A stretch of DNA of 64,000 nucleotides from Tsukamurella tyrosinosolvens (GTDB taxonomy: Bacteria; Actinomycetota; Actinomycetes; Mycobacteriales; Mycobacteriaceae): positions 2,046,001-2,110,000 of the forward strand of contig NZ_FNSA01000003.1 of NCBI RefSeq assembly GCF_900104775.1, written 5' to 3'. Made by a program: the position numbers and the translations under genes. This document shows positions 1 to 8,340 of the stretch, one piece after another. Under the pieces are notes generated by a model that was given only the letters and a program-made list of their open reading frames with translations, was not told the origin of the DNA and did not search any database. The stretch's first letter is position 1. Every line of letters begins with the position of its first letter.

Positions 1-856
1 CGGCGTCCTCGGCGCGCTGCAGCTCGGTGCCGCCGTAGCGGACGGGGGAGTCGAGGATCAGCCGCGCGACCTGCTTCGGGTGCTCGGCCGCGTACGCGAG
101 GGCGGTCGTGGAGCCGTCGCCGACGGCCAGCAGGCCCAGGGCGGGCACGTTCCAGGTGGTGCGGAGCTTCTCGAGGTCGTCGGCCGCTGCGGGCGCGGTG
201 AAGTCGGAGATCGCGTCGGCGTACGCGTCGCCGCACGTGGTCGAGGCCTTCTGCGCGGACTCGCCGACCTTCGCCACCCGCGTCTCGAGGCTCTGGCCCG
301 CGGTCCCGCCGCTGCGGAGCACGGACTGATCGTCGGCCGTGCGGCACGTGAGCGCGCCCGACGTCCCGATGCCGCGCCGCTCGACGGCCACCACGGGCCG
401 GTTCGCCAGCACCGGGCTGTCGCCGGCGGCGAGGGTGGACAGGGCGCGCTGGCCGGTGAACTCGGTCCCGCCCACCAGGACCAGGGGAGCGGCAGTGTCC
501 GGCGTGCCGGGCACACGCGCCCGCGTCACCGACAGCTTCAGGGGCGCCTCGGCTTGGCCGACGCCGACGGTCAGCGTGGCGCACTGCAGCGTGGCGTTCG
601 CCGCAGGCGGGGTGCCGTACCGGCCCGCCAGCCGGCTCGTGCAGTCCTGCCAGGCGAGCGGGTCCTTCGCCGAGGCCTTCCACTCCGGCCCCTTCGGCCC
701 GGCGTCTCCCGAGGGCGACGGTGCCCGACCGCCCTTCCCGAAGTCCGTGACGTAGTCGGGGGTCGGGGCCGGGACCGGTGTGCAGGCGGACACGGCGACG
801 AAGGCGCCGACGGCGATCCCGGCGGCGGCGAGGGCTCGGGTGCGCGCGTGGGACAT
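1..856 (-). CDS. TAP-like alpha/beta-hydrolase lipoprotein, partial (3' end outside window)
   Basis: Reads leftward from ATG at 856 and runs off the window edge after 285 codons. The N-terminus has a basic region, a hydrophobic segment and a lipobox ending V-S-A-C near residue 25, so it is probably a secreted lipoprotein. The fold is alpha/beta hydrolase: a GGTEF oxyanion-type stretch is followed by GDGST, the usual nucleophile-serine elbow of TAP-like peptidases. The Asp/His part of the triad would lie off the edge. With the RibD-like and ZapE-like genes next door, it matches the mycobacterial Rv2670c-Rv2672 order (Rv2672 is a secreted putative protease). The substrate is unknown. Family assignment is firm. 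Confidence 0.85.
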   Translation of the reverse strand, partial: MSHARTRALAAAGIAVGAFVAVSACTPVPAPTPDYVTDFGKGGRAPSPSGDAGPKGPEWKASAKDPLAWQDCTSRLAGRYGTPPAANATLQCATLTVGVGQAEAPLKLSVTRARVPGTPDTAAPLVLVGGTEFTGQRALSTLAAGDSPVLANRPVVAVERRGIGTSGALTCRTADDQSVLRSGGTAGQSLETRVAKVGESAQKASTTCGDAYADAISDFTAPAAADDLEKLRTTWNVPALGLLAVGDGSTTALAYAAEHPKQVARLILDSPVRYGGTELQRAEDA

Positions 857-892
857 GCCGTTCACAGTAACCAGATCACGGAGTCCGGCACG

Positions 893-1504
893 TCAGCGCG
901 CCCAGCGCGTGTAGAGGTAGCCCTCGTCGTCGCCGAGGACCAGGCGTCGCTGCCAGCGGTCGAGCGGCAGGTCGGGGCCGGTGACTATCCGCCTGCCGTC
1001 CCCACCGGCGAGCACCGGCGCGACGGTGAGGCAGAGCTCGTCGACGAGGCCCGCCGCGAGCAGTGCGCCGAGGACGCCGGGGCCGCCCTCGGCGAGCACG
1101 CGGCGGTGGCCCCGCGCGTACAGGTCGCCGAGCACGGCACGCAGGTCCACCGACTCGCCGTGCCCCGAATAGACGATCGGCTCGGCGCCGCTCGGCGGAT
1201 AGAGGCGGTCGGTGCGAGCGATCGTCCCGCGCGTGACGATCGCCAGTGCCGGGCGCTCGGGCGTGCCGTAGTCCTCGTCGCGCACCGTCGCCGCACCCAC
1301 GAGGACGACGTCGGCGGCCGCGCGGAGGGCTCCGAAGACCCGCCGGTCCCCGTCCCCGCCCAGGCCGCCGGACCGGCCCGCCGCGGTGGACGATCCATCG
1401 AGCGAGCTGATCATGTTGGCACGCACGTACGGTCGGCCCTCCGCCAGCGGGTGGGCGTAGGCGAGGGCGAGGGCGGCATCGTCCGCGGGGAGTGGCTCGA
1501 TCAC
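893..1504 (-). CDS. RibD C-terminal domain / dihydrofolate-reductase-like NADPH reductase
   Basis: About 203 residues with the fold of the reductase half of RibD. RANMISSLDG near the start, DVVLVGAATVR, LAEGGPGVLG and VDELCLTVAPVLAGG are typical of the family; the deaminase half is absent. It resembles M. tuberculosis Rv2671, a stand-alone RibD-like protein linked to antifolate resistance. The frame stays open to an ATG at 1558, but the extra 18 residues are unlike the family and would reach into the promoter of the divergent ATPase gene, so GTG at 1504 is preferred. The actual substrate (riboflavin intermediate or dihydrofolate) cannot be read from sequence. Confidence 0.85.
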   Translation of the reverse strand: MIEPLPADDAALALAYAHPLAEGRPYVRANMISSLDGSSTAAGRSGGLGGDGDRRVFGALRAAADVVLVGAATVRDEDYGTPERPALAIVTRGTIARTDRLYPPSGAEPIVYSGHGESVDLRAVLGDLYARGHRRVLAEGGPGVLGALLAAGLVDELCLTVAPVLAGGDGRRIVTGPDLPLDRWQRRLVLGDDEGYLYTRWAR

Positions 1505-1549
1505 GTCACGACCGTAGCGCGGGATTTTTCGACCGCGACGACCAGCGGA

Positions 1550-1555
1550 TATGAT
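1550..1555 (+). promoter_or_regulatory. -10 element of a leaderless promoter for the ZapE-like gene
   Basis: TATGAT ends 8 bases before the ATG at 1564, so transcription would begin at or next to the start codon. No Shine-Dalgarno sequence is present. A -35 match is weak (TTTCGA at the expected distance). The same TAnnnT-to-start spacing recurs at several genes in this window. Confidence 0.5.
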
Positions 1556-1563
1556 CACGACCC

Positions 1564-2589
1564 ATGACGCTGCATCTCGTTGATCGCAACCCGACGGTGA
1601 CGCCGGAGCAGATGGTGGAGCAGCTCGTTCCGCCGGAGATGTTCAGCGAGGTCAGCTTCGACAGCTACATCCCGGACCCGAACGAGCCCACCCAGGCGGC
1701 CGCGGTCCAGACGGGCCGCGCCTTCGTCGCGGACGTCGTCAAGCTCTCCAAGCAGCGGAACAAGAAGGGTCTGTTCGGCCGCAAGAGCACCCCGCCGCAC
1801 GGCGTGGGCCTCTACCTCGACGGCGGTTTCGGCGTCGGCAAGACCCACCTCCTGGCGTCGATCTTCCACAGCGTCCCGTCGCCGAAGTCGTTCGGCACCT
1901 TCGTCGAGTACACCCACCTCGTGGGCGCGCTCGGCTTCAACCAGTGCGTCGAGTACCTCGCCAACCACAGCGTGATCTGCATCGACGAGTTCGAGCTCGA
2001 CGATCCCGGCGACACGATGGTGATGTCGCGCCTGCTCACCGAGCTGGCGGCCCGCGGCGTGTCCATCGTCGCCACGTCGAACACCCTGCCCGGTCAGTTG
2101 GGCGAGGGCCGGTTCGCCGCGCAGGACTTCCTGCGCGAGATCAACAAGCTCAGCTCGGTCTTCCAGTCGGTGCGCGTCGACGGTCCCGACTACCGGCACC
2201 GCGACCTGCCGCCCGCGCCGGACCCGCTCACCGACGAGGAGCTCGTCGCCGTCGCCGAGTCCGATCCGACGGCGACGCTGGACGACTTCGACGCGCTGTC
2301 CGAGCACCTGTCGAAGCTGCACCCCTCGCGGTACAAGCAGCTGGTCGACGGGATCTCCAAGGTCTGCATCCGGGGCGTCCACCCGGCCGATAACCAGACC
2401 GTCGCGCTGCGCATCGTCGTGCTCGCGGACCGGCTCTACGACGCCGGGATCCCGGTGCTGGTCTCCGGCGCCAAGCTGGACGAGATCTTCACCCCGGAGA
2501 TGCTGGCCGGCGGGTACCGCAAGAAGTACTTGCGCGCGACGTCGCGCCTGCTCGCGCTGTCGCGCTTCGCCTCCGCCGAGGTGAAATAG
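1564..2589 (+). CDS. zapE: ZapE/AFG1-type AAA+ ATPase
   Basis: 341 residues, close to the usual length of this family. Walker A is GGFGVGKTHL (about residues 82-91) and Walker B is VICIDEFELDD (about 138-148). TMVMSRLLTEL and VATSNTLPGQL follow as the sensor region. In E. coli ZapE associates with the division ring; the mycobacterial homologue is Rv2670c. It is divergent from the RibD-like gene, with only about 60 bp between their starts, and is probably transcribed as a leaderless mRNA. It is followed by a strong hairpin, so it is likely monocistronic. Confidence 0.92.
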   Translation: MTLHLVDRNPTVTPEQMVEQLVPPEMFSEVSFDSYIPDPNEPTQAAAVQTGRAFVADVVKLSKQRNKKGLFGRKSTPPHGVGLYLDGGFGVGKTHLLASIFHSVPSPKSFGTFVEYTHLVGALGFNQCVEYLANHSVICIDEFELDDPGDTMVMSRLLTELAARGVSIVATSNTLPGQLGEGRFAAQDFLREINKLSSVFQSVRVDGPDYRHRDLPPAPDPLTDEELVAVAESDPTATLDDFDALSEHLSKLHPSRYKQLVDGISKVCIRGVHPADNQTVALRIVVLADRLYDAGIPVLVSGAKLDEIFTPEMLAGGYRKKYLRATSRLLALSRFASAEVK

Positions 2590-2604
2590 CTCCGAGCACA
2601 CCAA

Positions 2605-2637
2605 CACCCGCCCGGTGATGTGTGGGCCGGGCGGGTG
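2605..2637 (+). terminator. Hairpin terminator after zapE
   Basis: Perfect 11-bp inverted repeat (CACCCGCCCGG and its complement) around an 11-base loop, 16 bases after the zapE stop codon. No U-tract follows, as is common in high-GC actinomycetes. Confidence 0.75.
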
Positions 2638-2658
2638 CATGGGTGAGGGTGTCGGAGT

Positions 2659-2674
2659 GTGAGACGCGTCTCAC
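2659..2674. promoter_or_regulatory. 16-bp perfect palindrome between zapE and the copper operon
   Basis: GTGAGACGCGTCTCAC is perfectly self-complementary and sits between two terminator hairpins, away from any obvious promoter. It could be an orphan protein-binding site. No function can be assigned. Confidence 0.35.
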
Positions 2675-2728
2675 TTCGCTGACAACTGCCACTGTACGGG
2701 AACGCGTTACTCCGGGGAAGTCGCTTCG

Positions 2729-2751
2729 CGCATTCCGGTGTCCGGAATGCG
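2729..2751 (-). terminator. Hairpin terminator of the copA-csoR operon
   Basis: 10-bp perfect stem (CGCATTCCGG) with a 3-base loop, 22 bases beyond the csoR stop codon on the minus strand. It is well placed to end the copper operon transcript. Confidence 0.65.
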
Positions 2752-2773
2752 TGGCCGCAACTGTGGAAGTGGT

Positions 2774-3079
2774 TCAGCGCGTGAATCGGGCGATCGCGTC
2801 GGTCGCCTCCTTGAGCTTGGCGGCCGTCTCCACCTCGTCGCCCGAGCGGGCGGCGTTCACGACGCAGTGGCTCATGTGGTCCTCGAGGAGGCCGAGGCCC
2901 ACGGCCTGGAGGGCCTTGGTCATGGCGGAGACCTGCGTGAGGATGTCGATGCAGTACTTCTCCTCCTCGACCATCCGCTGCAGGCCGCGGGCCTGCCCCT
3001 CGATGCGGCGCAGCCGCTTGAGGTACTCGTCCTTGTCGGACATGTAGCCGTGGTGGGCGTGGCCGGCGTCGGTGGTCAT
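2774..3079 (-). CDS. csoR: CsoR-family copper(I)-sensing repressor
   Basis: 101 residues, an all-helical DUF156/CsoR protein. The Cu(I) ligand triad is present with canonical spacing: C43, H68 and C72 (Cys, then His 25 residues later, then Cys 4 later), matching Cys36/His61/Cys65 of M. tuberculosis CsoR. The N-terminus carries extra histidines (HAHH). It starts 5 bases after the copA stop codon, so it is co-transcribed with the pump and should shut off its own operon. A matching operator lies upstream at about 5517-5534. The frame continues open far upstream opposite copA, but only this part has the family sequence. Confidence 0.93.
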   Translation of the reverse strand: MTTDAGHAHHGYMSDKDEYLKRLRRIEGQARGLQRMVEEEKYCIDILTQVSAMTKALQAVGLGLLEDHMSHCVVNAARSGDEVETAAKLKEATDAIARFTR

Positions 3080-3084
3080 GGGGA

Positions 3085-5334
3085 TCAGTATCCCTTCTGG
3101 GGTCGGAAATTCCGCAGTCGCAGGCTGTTGCTGACGACGAAGACGGAGGACAGCGCCATGGCGGCGCCGGCGAGCATGGGGTTGAGCAGCCCGGCGGCCG
3201 CCAGGGGGAGCGCCGCGACGTTGTAGGCGAAGGCCCAGAACAGGTTGGCCTTGATCGTGCCCAGGGTGCGGCGCGAGAGTCGGATCGCGTCGACGACGGT
3301 GCTCAGGTCGCCGCTGACGAGGGTGAGGTCGGCGGCCGCGATCGCGGCGTCGGTGCCGGTGCCCATGGCGATGCCGAGGTCGGCGGCCGCCAGCGCGGCC
3401 GCGTCGTTGATCCCGTCGCCGACCATCGCCACCGCGCGGCCGTCGGCCTGGAGGCGGCGCACCGCCTCCACCTTCTGCGCGGGCAGCACCCCTGCGATCA
3501 CCTCGTCGACGCCGACCTGCGCGGCGACGAACCGCGCCGCGGGCTCGTTGTCGCCGGTGAGCATGATCGGGCGCAGGCCCAGACCGCGGAGCCGGGCGAT
3601 CGCCTCCCGCGAGGTGGGTTTGACCTCGTCGGAGACGACGACCACGCCGCGGGCGGCGCCGTCCCAGCCGACCGCGATCGGGGTCTGGCCCCGGTGCTGG
3701 GCCTCGTCGAAGGACGCGCGCAGGTCGTCGGGCAGGGGCATACGGGCCTCGTCGAGCAGGCTCGGGCGCCCGACGGTGACGGCCCGGCCGCCCACCGCGC
3801 CCCGGACCCCGAGGCCGGGTACCGCGGCGAAGTCGTCCACCGGTGCGAGCGGCTCGGGGGCGGCCCGCACCACGGCGCGGGCTATCGGATGCTCCGATGC
3901 GGCCTCGAGCGCGGCGGCGACGGCGAGCACCTCGTCGGCGGTCTCGCCCTTCGCCGCGTGCACCGCCTGGAGGGTCATCACGCCGGTGGTCACGGTGCCG
4001 GTCTTGTCGAGGAGGGCGGTGTCGACGGTGCGGGTGTGCTCCAACGCCTCGGGCCCCTTGATGAGGATCCCGAGCTGCGCGCCGCGACCGGTGCCGACCA
4101 GGAGGGCCGTCGGGGTGGCGAGGCCGAGCGCGCAGGGGCAGGCGATGATGAGCACGGAGACGGCTGCGGTCAGGGCCATCGACGCCGGCTGGCCGGTGCC
4201 GAGCCAGAAGCCGAGGGAGCCCACCGCGACGGCGATGACGATCGGGACGAAGACGCCCGAGATGCGGTCGGCGAGGCGTTGGGCCGTGGCCTTCCCGGCC
4301 TGCGCGTCCTCGACGAGGCGGCCCATCTGGGAGAGCTGCGTGTCCGCGCCGACGCGGGTGGCGCGGACGACGAGCCTGCCGCCGGCGTTGACCGTCGCGC
4401 CGGCGACGGGATCGCCTGAGCGCACTTCGACGGGCACCGACTCGCCGGTGAGCATCGAGGCGTCGACGGCGGATTGCCCCGCGACGACGACGCCGTCGGT
4501 GGCGATCTTCTCGCCCGGCCGCACGACGAACTCGTCGCCCACCGCGAGGTCGCCGATGGGGACGAGCGTCTCGACACCGTCGCGCAGCACGGTCGCGTCC
4601 TTGGCGCCGAGCTCGAGCAGGGCGCGCAGTGCGGCGCCGGCCCGCCGCTTGCTCTTCGCCTCGAAATAGCGACCGGCCAGGATGAACGTCGTGACGCCGG
4701 CGGCCGCCTCGAGGTAGATGTTGGCGGTGCCGTCCATCCGCTCGATGCTGAACGTGAACGGGTGGGTCATCCCGGTGACGCCCGCCGCGCCCCAGAACAG
4801 GGCGTAGACGGACCAACCGAACGCGGCGAGCACGCCGATCGAGACGAGCGTGTCCATCGTCGCGGTGCCGTGCCGGAGGTTGGTCCACGCCGCACGGTGG
4901 AAGGGGAGCGCGCCCCATACCGCCACCGGCGAGGCCAGGGTCAGCGAGAGCCACTGCCAGTAGTCGAACTGCAGCGCCGGGATCATCGCCATCGCGATCA
5001 CCGGGATGGTGAGCGCCCCACTCACCAGCAGGCGCCGGCGCAGCGCGTCCGTGGGCTCGTGGGTGCGGCCGGCCGGCTCGTCCTCCTCGTCGTCGCCCGG
5101 AGGTGCGGGCACGTGCGCGGCGTAGCCCGCCTGCTCCACGGTGTCGATGAGGACCGCGGCGTCCGTGCCCGCGGGCGCCGTGACGTGCGCCTTCTCGGTG
5201 GCGAAGTTGACGGTGGCGGTGACCCCGTCGAGCTTGTTCAGTTTGCGCTCGATCCGGTTCGCGCACGAGGCGCACGTCATGCCCTCGATCGCGAGGTCGA
5301 GCACGGTCTCGGACGGGCGGGTGTCAGTGGACAT
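3085..5334 (-). CDS. copA: Copper-translocating P1B-type ATPase
   Basis: 749 residues. It has an N-terminal heavy-metal domain with GMTCASC (about residues 18-24), eight predicted membrane helices, the TGES actuator loop and the CPC ion-path motif in [14 protein letters not shown]. The phosphorylation site is DKTGT, followed by SEHP (P1B His-Pro) and the hinge [13 protein letters not shown] plus CsoR next door supports Cu(I)/Ag(I) export. The start overlaps the preceding 59-residue peptide gene by 11 nucleotides and has a good ribosome site (GGGAGG). Closest known role: CopA/CtpV copper efflux of mycobacteria. Confidence 0.95.
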   Translation of the reverse strand: MSTDTRPSETVLDLAIEGMTCASCANRIERKLNKLDGVTATVNFATEKAHVTAPAGTDAAVLIDTVEQAGYAAHVPAPPGDDEEDEPAGRTHEPTDALRRRLLVSGALTIPVIAMAMIPALQFDYWQWLSLTLASPVAVWGALPFHRAAWTNLRHGTATMDTLVSIGVLAAFGWSVYALFWGAAGVTGMTHPFTFSIERMDGTANIYLEAAAGVTTFILAGRYFEAKSKRRAGAALRALLELGAKDATVLRDGVETLVPIGDLAVGDEFVVRPGEKIATDGVVVAGQSAVDASMLTGESVPVEVRSGDPVAGATVNAGGRLVVRATRVGADTQLSQMGRLVEDAQAGKATAQRLADRISGVFVPIVIAVAVGSLGFWLGTGQPASMALTAAVSVLIIACPCALGLATPTALLVGTGRGAQLGILIKGPEALEHTRTVDTALLDKTGTVTTGVMTLQAVHAAKGETADEVLAVAAALEAASEHPIARAVVRAAPEPLAPVDDFAAVPGLGVRGAVGGRAVTVGRPSLLDEARMPLPDDLRASFDEAQHRGQTPIAVGWDGAARGVVVVSDEVKPTSREAIARLRGLGLRPIMLTGDNEPAARFVAAQVGVDEVIAGVLPAQKVEAVRRLQADGRAVAMVGDGINDAAALAAADLGIAMGTGTDAAIAAADLTLVSGDLSTVVDAIRLSRRTLGTIKANLFWAFAYNVAALPLAAAGLLNPMLAGAAMALSSVFVVSNSLRLRNFRPQKGY

Positions 5335-5503
5335 CGTGGCCTCCCTCCGAGGTCGACGGTGCGCCGGCGTGCGGCCCCGGACCGTCGGACGACGGCCCGA
5401 CAGCGGCGCCCACGGCGAACGAGGCGGCGAAGACGACGGCCAGTCCGGCCGCGAACACGCCTATCGTCACCAGGGGATTCATCGCCGTACCCGCCTTCCG
5501 CAT
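5324..5503 (-). CDS. Small single-span membrane peptide leading the copper operon (59 aa)
   Basis: ATG at 5503 gives 59 residues, and its TGA lies inside the start of copA (11-nt overlap), which suggests translational coupling. A short basic start is followed by a hydrophobic helix (about residues 10-37, [20 protein letters not shown]) and a Ser/Gly/Pro/His tail containing GPHA and GGHD. It lies directly behind the CsoR-like operator, so it is the first gene of the operon. Longer copper-associated proteins with a similar leading helix occur in this position in relatives; here the soluble part is missing. Possible roles are metal handling or pump assembly. Function is unproven. Confidence 0.7.
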   Translation of the reverse strand: MRKAGTAMNPLVTIGVFAAGLAVVFAASFAVGAAVGPSSDGPGPHAGAPSTSEGGHDVH

Positions 5504-5514
5504 CCGTGCATCCT

Positions 5515-5534
5515 ACTATACCCCCCTAGGGTAC
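5515..5534 (-). promoter_or_regulatory. CsoR-like operator overlapping the copper-operon promoter
   Basis: TACCC (5519-5523) and GGGTA (5529-5533) form the GC-rich inverted repeat expected of CsoR sites, inside TATACCCCCCTAGGGTAC. On the minus strand a -10 hexamer TATAGT occupies 5520-5515, immediately beside the repeat, about 12 bases before the ATG at 5503. Repressor binding here would block the promoter until Cu(I) is bound. Confidence 0.75.
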
Positions 5535-5608
5535 GAAGGCGGCGGCACCGCGGCCGCGGCACATGTAATGGTTGAAACGTCGAATGAGCCGGTCGCACGC
5601 TGAATCGC

Positions 5609-5782
5609 ATGAACGAGAACGAGCTGCAGATCCACGCCTGGGAGACCGAGTCGCACCACCCGACCAGCGAGGGGGTCGTGATGTACCAGCGCTGCGCCTG
5701 CGGCGCGTGGCGGATCAAGCTGGTCGGCCGGAACGCGGAGGTGCCCGTGTCGGAGCCCGAGATCACCGCGCAGGCGGGATGA
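5609..5782 (+). CDS. Small Cys-containing protein upstream of CGNR protein (57 aa)
   Basis: ATG at 5609 gives 57 residues ending 7 bases before the start of the CGNR gene, so the two are probably co-expressed. The centre reads YQRCACGAWRIKLVGR: a CxC pair followed by a short beta-like stretch, reminiscent of a one-knuckle zinc ribbon. I do not recognise a named family. It is too short to place by homology by eye. The tight spacing and high-GC third codon positions support it being real. Confidence 0.55.
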   Translation: MNENELQIHAWETESHHPTSEGVVMYQRCACGAWRIKLVGRNAEVPVSEPEITAQAG

Positions 5783-5789
5783 TCGTCCC

Positions 5790-6308
5790 GTGCAGTTCGA
5801 CCACGACAACATGACCGGGGTACGCCTCTCCGTCGACCTGGTGAACCTCCGGGCTGACGGCGCGTGGACCGAGGACCGGGTCGCGGCGGCGCTGCACCAG
5901 CACGAGATCCGCCGGATCGAGCTGGACGAGCGGGCGGTGCGCGGCCTCGGCGAGTGGACAGAGCTGCTGCGGGCGCCCTTCCTCACCGAGACCGTCGACG
6001 ACCGCTGCACCGCGGTGAACCGGCTCCTCGCCGCGGGTACGGCGGGGATCTACCTCACCGCGCACGACGACTGGCGGCCCCACCTGCACTTCACCCCGGA
6101 GACCGAGTCCCTTCTGGGCCGCGTCAAGGCCGTCACTGCCGGCGGGCTGGCCGTCTTCACCACCGAGGCCGAGGGCGCGCGCCTCGGTGCCTGCGCCCGT
6201 GAGGGCTGCCCGAAGGTCTTCGCCGACACCAGCCGCGGCGGCCGGCAGTCCTACTGCTCGCCGCGCTGCGCGAACACCGACGCGGTGCGCCGGCACCGCC
6301 GGGCCTGA
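5790..6308 (+). CDS. CGNR zinc-finger domain protein
   Basis: 172 residues. The C-terminal 45 residues form the CGNR zinc finger: C-x4-C (CAREGC), then YCSPRCANTDAVRRHR, the signature of these actinobacterial putative regulators. The N-terminal part (from about LSVDLVNLR) is the variable ABATE-like sensor region. GTG at 5790 is used; an ATG at 5811 is an alternative. It probably forms a unit with the preceding 57-residue protein and is convergent with the carboxyltransferase gene, only 8 bases apart at the stop codons. It likely binds DNA; its targets are unknown. Confidence 0.85.
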   Translation: MQFDHDNMTGVRLSVDLVNLRADGAWTEDRVAAALHQHEIRRIELDERAVRGLGEWTELLRAPFLTETVDDRCTAVNRLLAAGTAGIYLTAHDDWRPHLHFTPETESLLGRVKAVTAGGLAVFTTEAEGARLGACAREGCPKVFADTSRGGRQSYCSPRCANTDAVRRHRRA

Positions 6309-6316
6309 CGCGGTCC

Positions 6317-7879
6317 CTAGATCGGGGAGATCGACCGCCGCTTCTGCGGCACCCGCGGCGGGCGGCGCCGGACCCGGCCCAGCGCCTCCGCGAGCATGGG
6401 CCGCGTCGCCGACGGGAGCACCACGTCGTCGATGCCGAAGCCGTCGGCCGCGAGCAGCGGGTCGACGTTCGCCTGGAACAGAGTGATGAGGTCGCCGCGG
6501 GCCTTGGCCGGATCGGGCGCCGCCTCGTACTGCGACCGGAAGGCGAGGTCGACCGCGCTCTCGATGGGGATCGCGCAGATCTCCGCGGTGGGCCAGGCCA
6601 GCGAGAGGTCGGCCTCGATGCTGCGGCCGCCGCCCATCGCGATGTACGCGGCGCCGTAGGCCTTGCGGGTCACGATCACGAAGCGCGGGACCGTCGCGGC
6701 GGCCAGCTCGTAGCCGAGCCGGGCGCTGCGCCGCACCAGATTGGTCTCCTCGGCGCCCGCGCCGACGAGGAAGCCGGGCAGGTCGATGAGGATCAGCAGC
6801 GGGAGCCCGAAGGTGTCGCACACCGCGATGAAGTGCGCCGCCTTCTCGCAGGCGTTGGCATCGAGCGCGCCCGCGTGGAAGCGCGGCTGATTCGCGACCA
6901 CGCCCACCGCGCGGCCGTCGATCCGCGCGAAGGCCGTCACGATGTTCGGCGCGTGCAGGCGCTTGAGCTCGAACACGGTGTCCACGTCCGCGATCGCCTC
7001 GATGACGTCCACCACGTCGTACGCCTGTCGCATCGACGACGGGACCAGCGTGTCGATGGCGTCCGCCGTGTCGCCGGGCTCGTACGGGCCGGCGGGGACC
7101 AGCGGCTCGTCGGCAGCGGAGGCGGGCAGGTAACTCAGGAAGGCGCGGATCGCGTCGACCGCCTCCTGCTCGGTGTCGGTCACCACGTCGACGACGCCGC
7201 GCTCGGCCTGCAGGTCGGCGCCGCCGATCTCGTCGTTGGTGAGGTTCTCACCCGTCGCGGCCTGCACCAGCGGCGCCGACGAGATGCCGATGGTGCCCAT
7301 GCCGCGCACGATCGTCACGAAGTCGCAGCACGCCGAGATATTCGCGGGCGCACCGAATCCGGGGCCCATCATCGCCGCGACGAGCGGCACGTGGCCGGAG
7401 AGGTCGGCCAGGCGCAGCAGCAGCTTCGACCCCGGGGCCGCGAGCCGGGAGTCCAGGGCCTCCTGCATGCGGTGGCCGCCGCCGTCCATGAGCATGACGA
7501 GGGGGATCCCGTCGAGCAGGGCGCGCTCGGCGCACCGGTCCAGCTTCGCCATTCCGGTGGCGCCGTTGCTGCCGCCGAGCACGGTGAAGTCGAACGCCGC
7601 GATCGCCGCGGGCCGACCGTCGATGTAGCCGATGCCGGTGACCACGCCGTCGCCCGGAGCGACCAGCGGAGCGGCGCCCTGCTGTGCGGGGCCGGGCCCG
7701 GCGAGCGCGCCGAACTCGTGGAAGCCGCCGCTCGCGAGGAGCGCGACCCGCTCGCGGGCGGTCATCTTGCCGCGGGCGTGCTGCTTGGCCACCTTCTCGG
7801 CGCGCGCCTCGTCGGTGACCGCCCGGTAGGCGGCTCGCACGCGGTCGTTCAGTGCCTGTTCCGGTGTGGGTTCGCTCAC
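6317..7879 (-). CDS. Acyl-CoA carboxylase carboxyltransferase subunit (AccD-like)
   Basis: 520 residues with paired crotonase-fold carboxyltransferase domains. Recognisable parts are ARGKMTARERVALLASGGFHEFGA near the N-terminus (here only as landmark), LMDGGGHRMQEA, and in the C-terminal half GFLVGAGAEE and KAYGAAYIAMGGG. This is the beta/transcarboxylase half that loads carboxyl groups from biotin onto an acyl-CoA. No biotin-carboxylase or biotin-carrier gene is beside it, so it must borrow one from elsewhere. Substrate (acetyl-, propionyl- or longer acyl-CoA) is not decidable by eye. Start is GTG at 7879. Confidence 0.88.
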   Translation of the reverse strand: MSEPTPEQALNDRVRAAYRAVTDEARAEKVAKQHARGKMTARERVALLASGGFHEFGALAGPGPAQQGAAPLVAPGDGVVTGIGYIDGRPAAIAAFDFTVLGGSNGATGMAKLDRCAERALLDGIPLVMLMDGGGHRMQEALDSRLAAPGSKLLLRLADLSGHVPLVAAMMGPGFGAPANISACCDFVTIVRGMGTIGISSAPLVQAATGENLTNDEIGGADLQAERGVVDVVTDTEQEAVDAIRAFLSYLPASAADEPLVPAGPYEPGDTADAIDTLVPSSMRQAYDVVDVIEAIADVDTVFELKRLHAPNIVTAFARIDGRAVGVVANQPRFHAGALDANACEKAAHFIAVCDTFGLPLLILIDLPGFLVGAGAEETNLVRRSARLGYELAAATVPRFVIVTRKAYGAAYIAMGGGRSIEADLSLAWPTAEICAIPIESAVDLAFRSQYEAAPDPAKARGDLITLFQANVDPLLAADGFGIDDVVLPSATRPMLAEALGRVRRRPPRVPQKRRSISPI

Positions 7880-7961
7880 GATCGGAAGTTAGCAGGCCGT
7901 CACCGAGAGGTGGACAGCCGGCCGGGTTCCGTCCATTCCCGCCGGTCCGCACGCCGCGCGT

Positions 7962-8300
7962 CTAGCCCGGCAGCGCGTCGCCGGGGAAGCTCAGGCACGG
8001 GTACACCTCGCTGTGCATCATCTCGGCCCGCACACACGGGTCGCCGGCGATGATCTCCGCGGCGCGCTCGGCGGGCACCGTCATCACCGCCATCCCGGCC
8101 ATGGCGTCGTCGAGGATCGGGCACAGGATCGCGATGACTCCGTCGGCGCGCAGGGACACCATGCGCCGCTGATGCTCTCGTTCGATCGCCTCGGCACCGT
8201 CCTGGTCGCGGCGCGGGCCCCAGCGCAGCAGGACCAGGCTGTACGGCTGCGCGGTCCGCACCAGATCCTGAATCTGTTCGTCCGTCACGGTCGTGCCCAC
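7962..8300 (-). CDS. YCII-related domain protein
   Basis: 112 residues, GTG start. The pattern is that of the small YCII/EthD-like alpha-beta barrel: an N-terminal YSLVLLRWG strand, EHQRRMVSLRADG, then GMAVMTVPAERAAEIIAGDP and VYPCLSFPG at the end. Family members are usually of unknown or minor enzymatic role. It is in line after yidC, 40 bases downstream, and may share that transcript. Confidence 0.75.
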   Translation of the reverse strand: MGTTVTDEQIQDLVRTAQPYSLVLLRWGPRRDQDGAEAIEREHQRRMVSLRADGVIAILCPILDDAMAGMAVMTVPAERAAEIIAGDPCVRAEMMHSEVYPCLSFPGDALPG

Positions 8301-8340
8301 GGTCGCTCCTGCGCTGGTTCCAGTCCTTCGCGGTCCGTCC

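Noticed and set aside
80-1567. Long open frame on the plus strand (495 codons) opposite the hydrolase and RibD-like genes
   Set aside because: Composition is Arg/Ala/Gly-rich nonsense and it is antisense to two recognisable genes; a high-GC shadow.
2774-5275. Single 833-codon frame ending in CsoR
   Set aside because: Only the last 101 codons are CsoR; the rest is out of frame with copA on the same strand.
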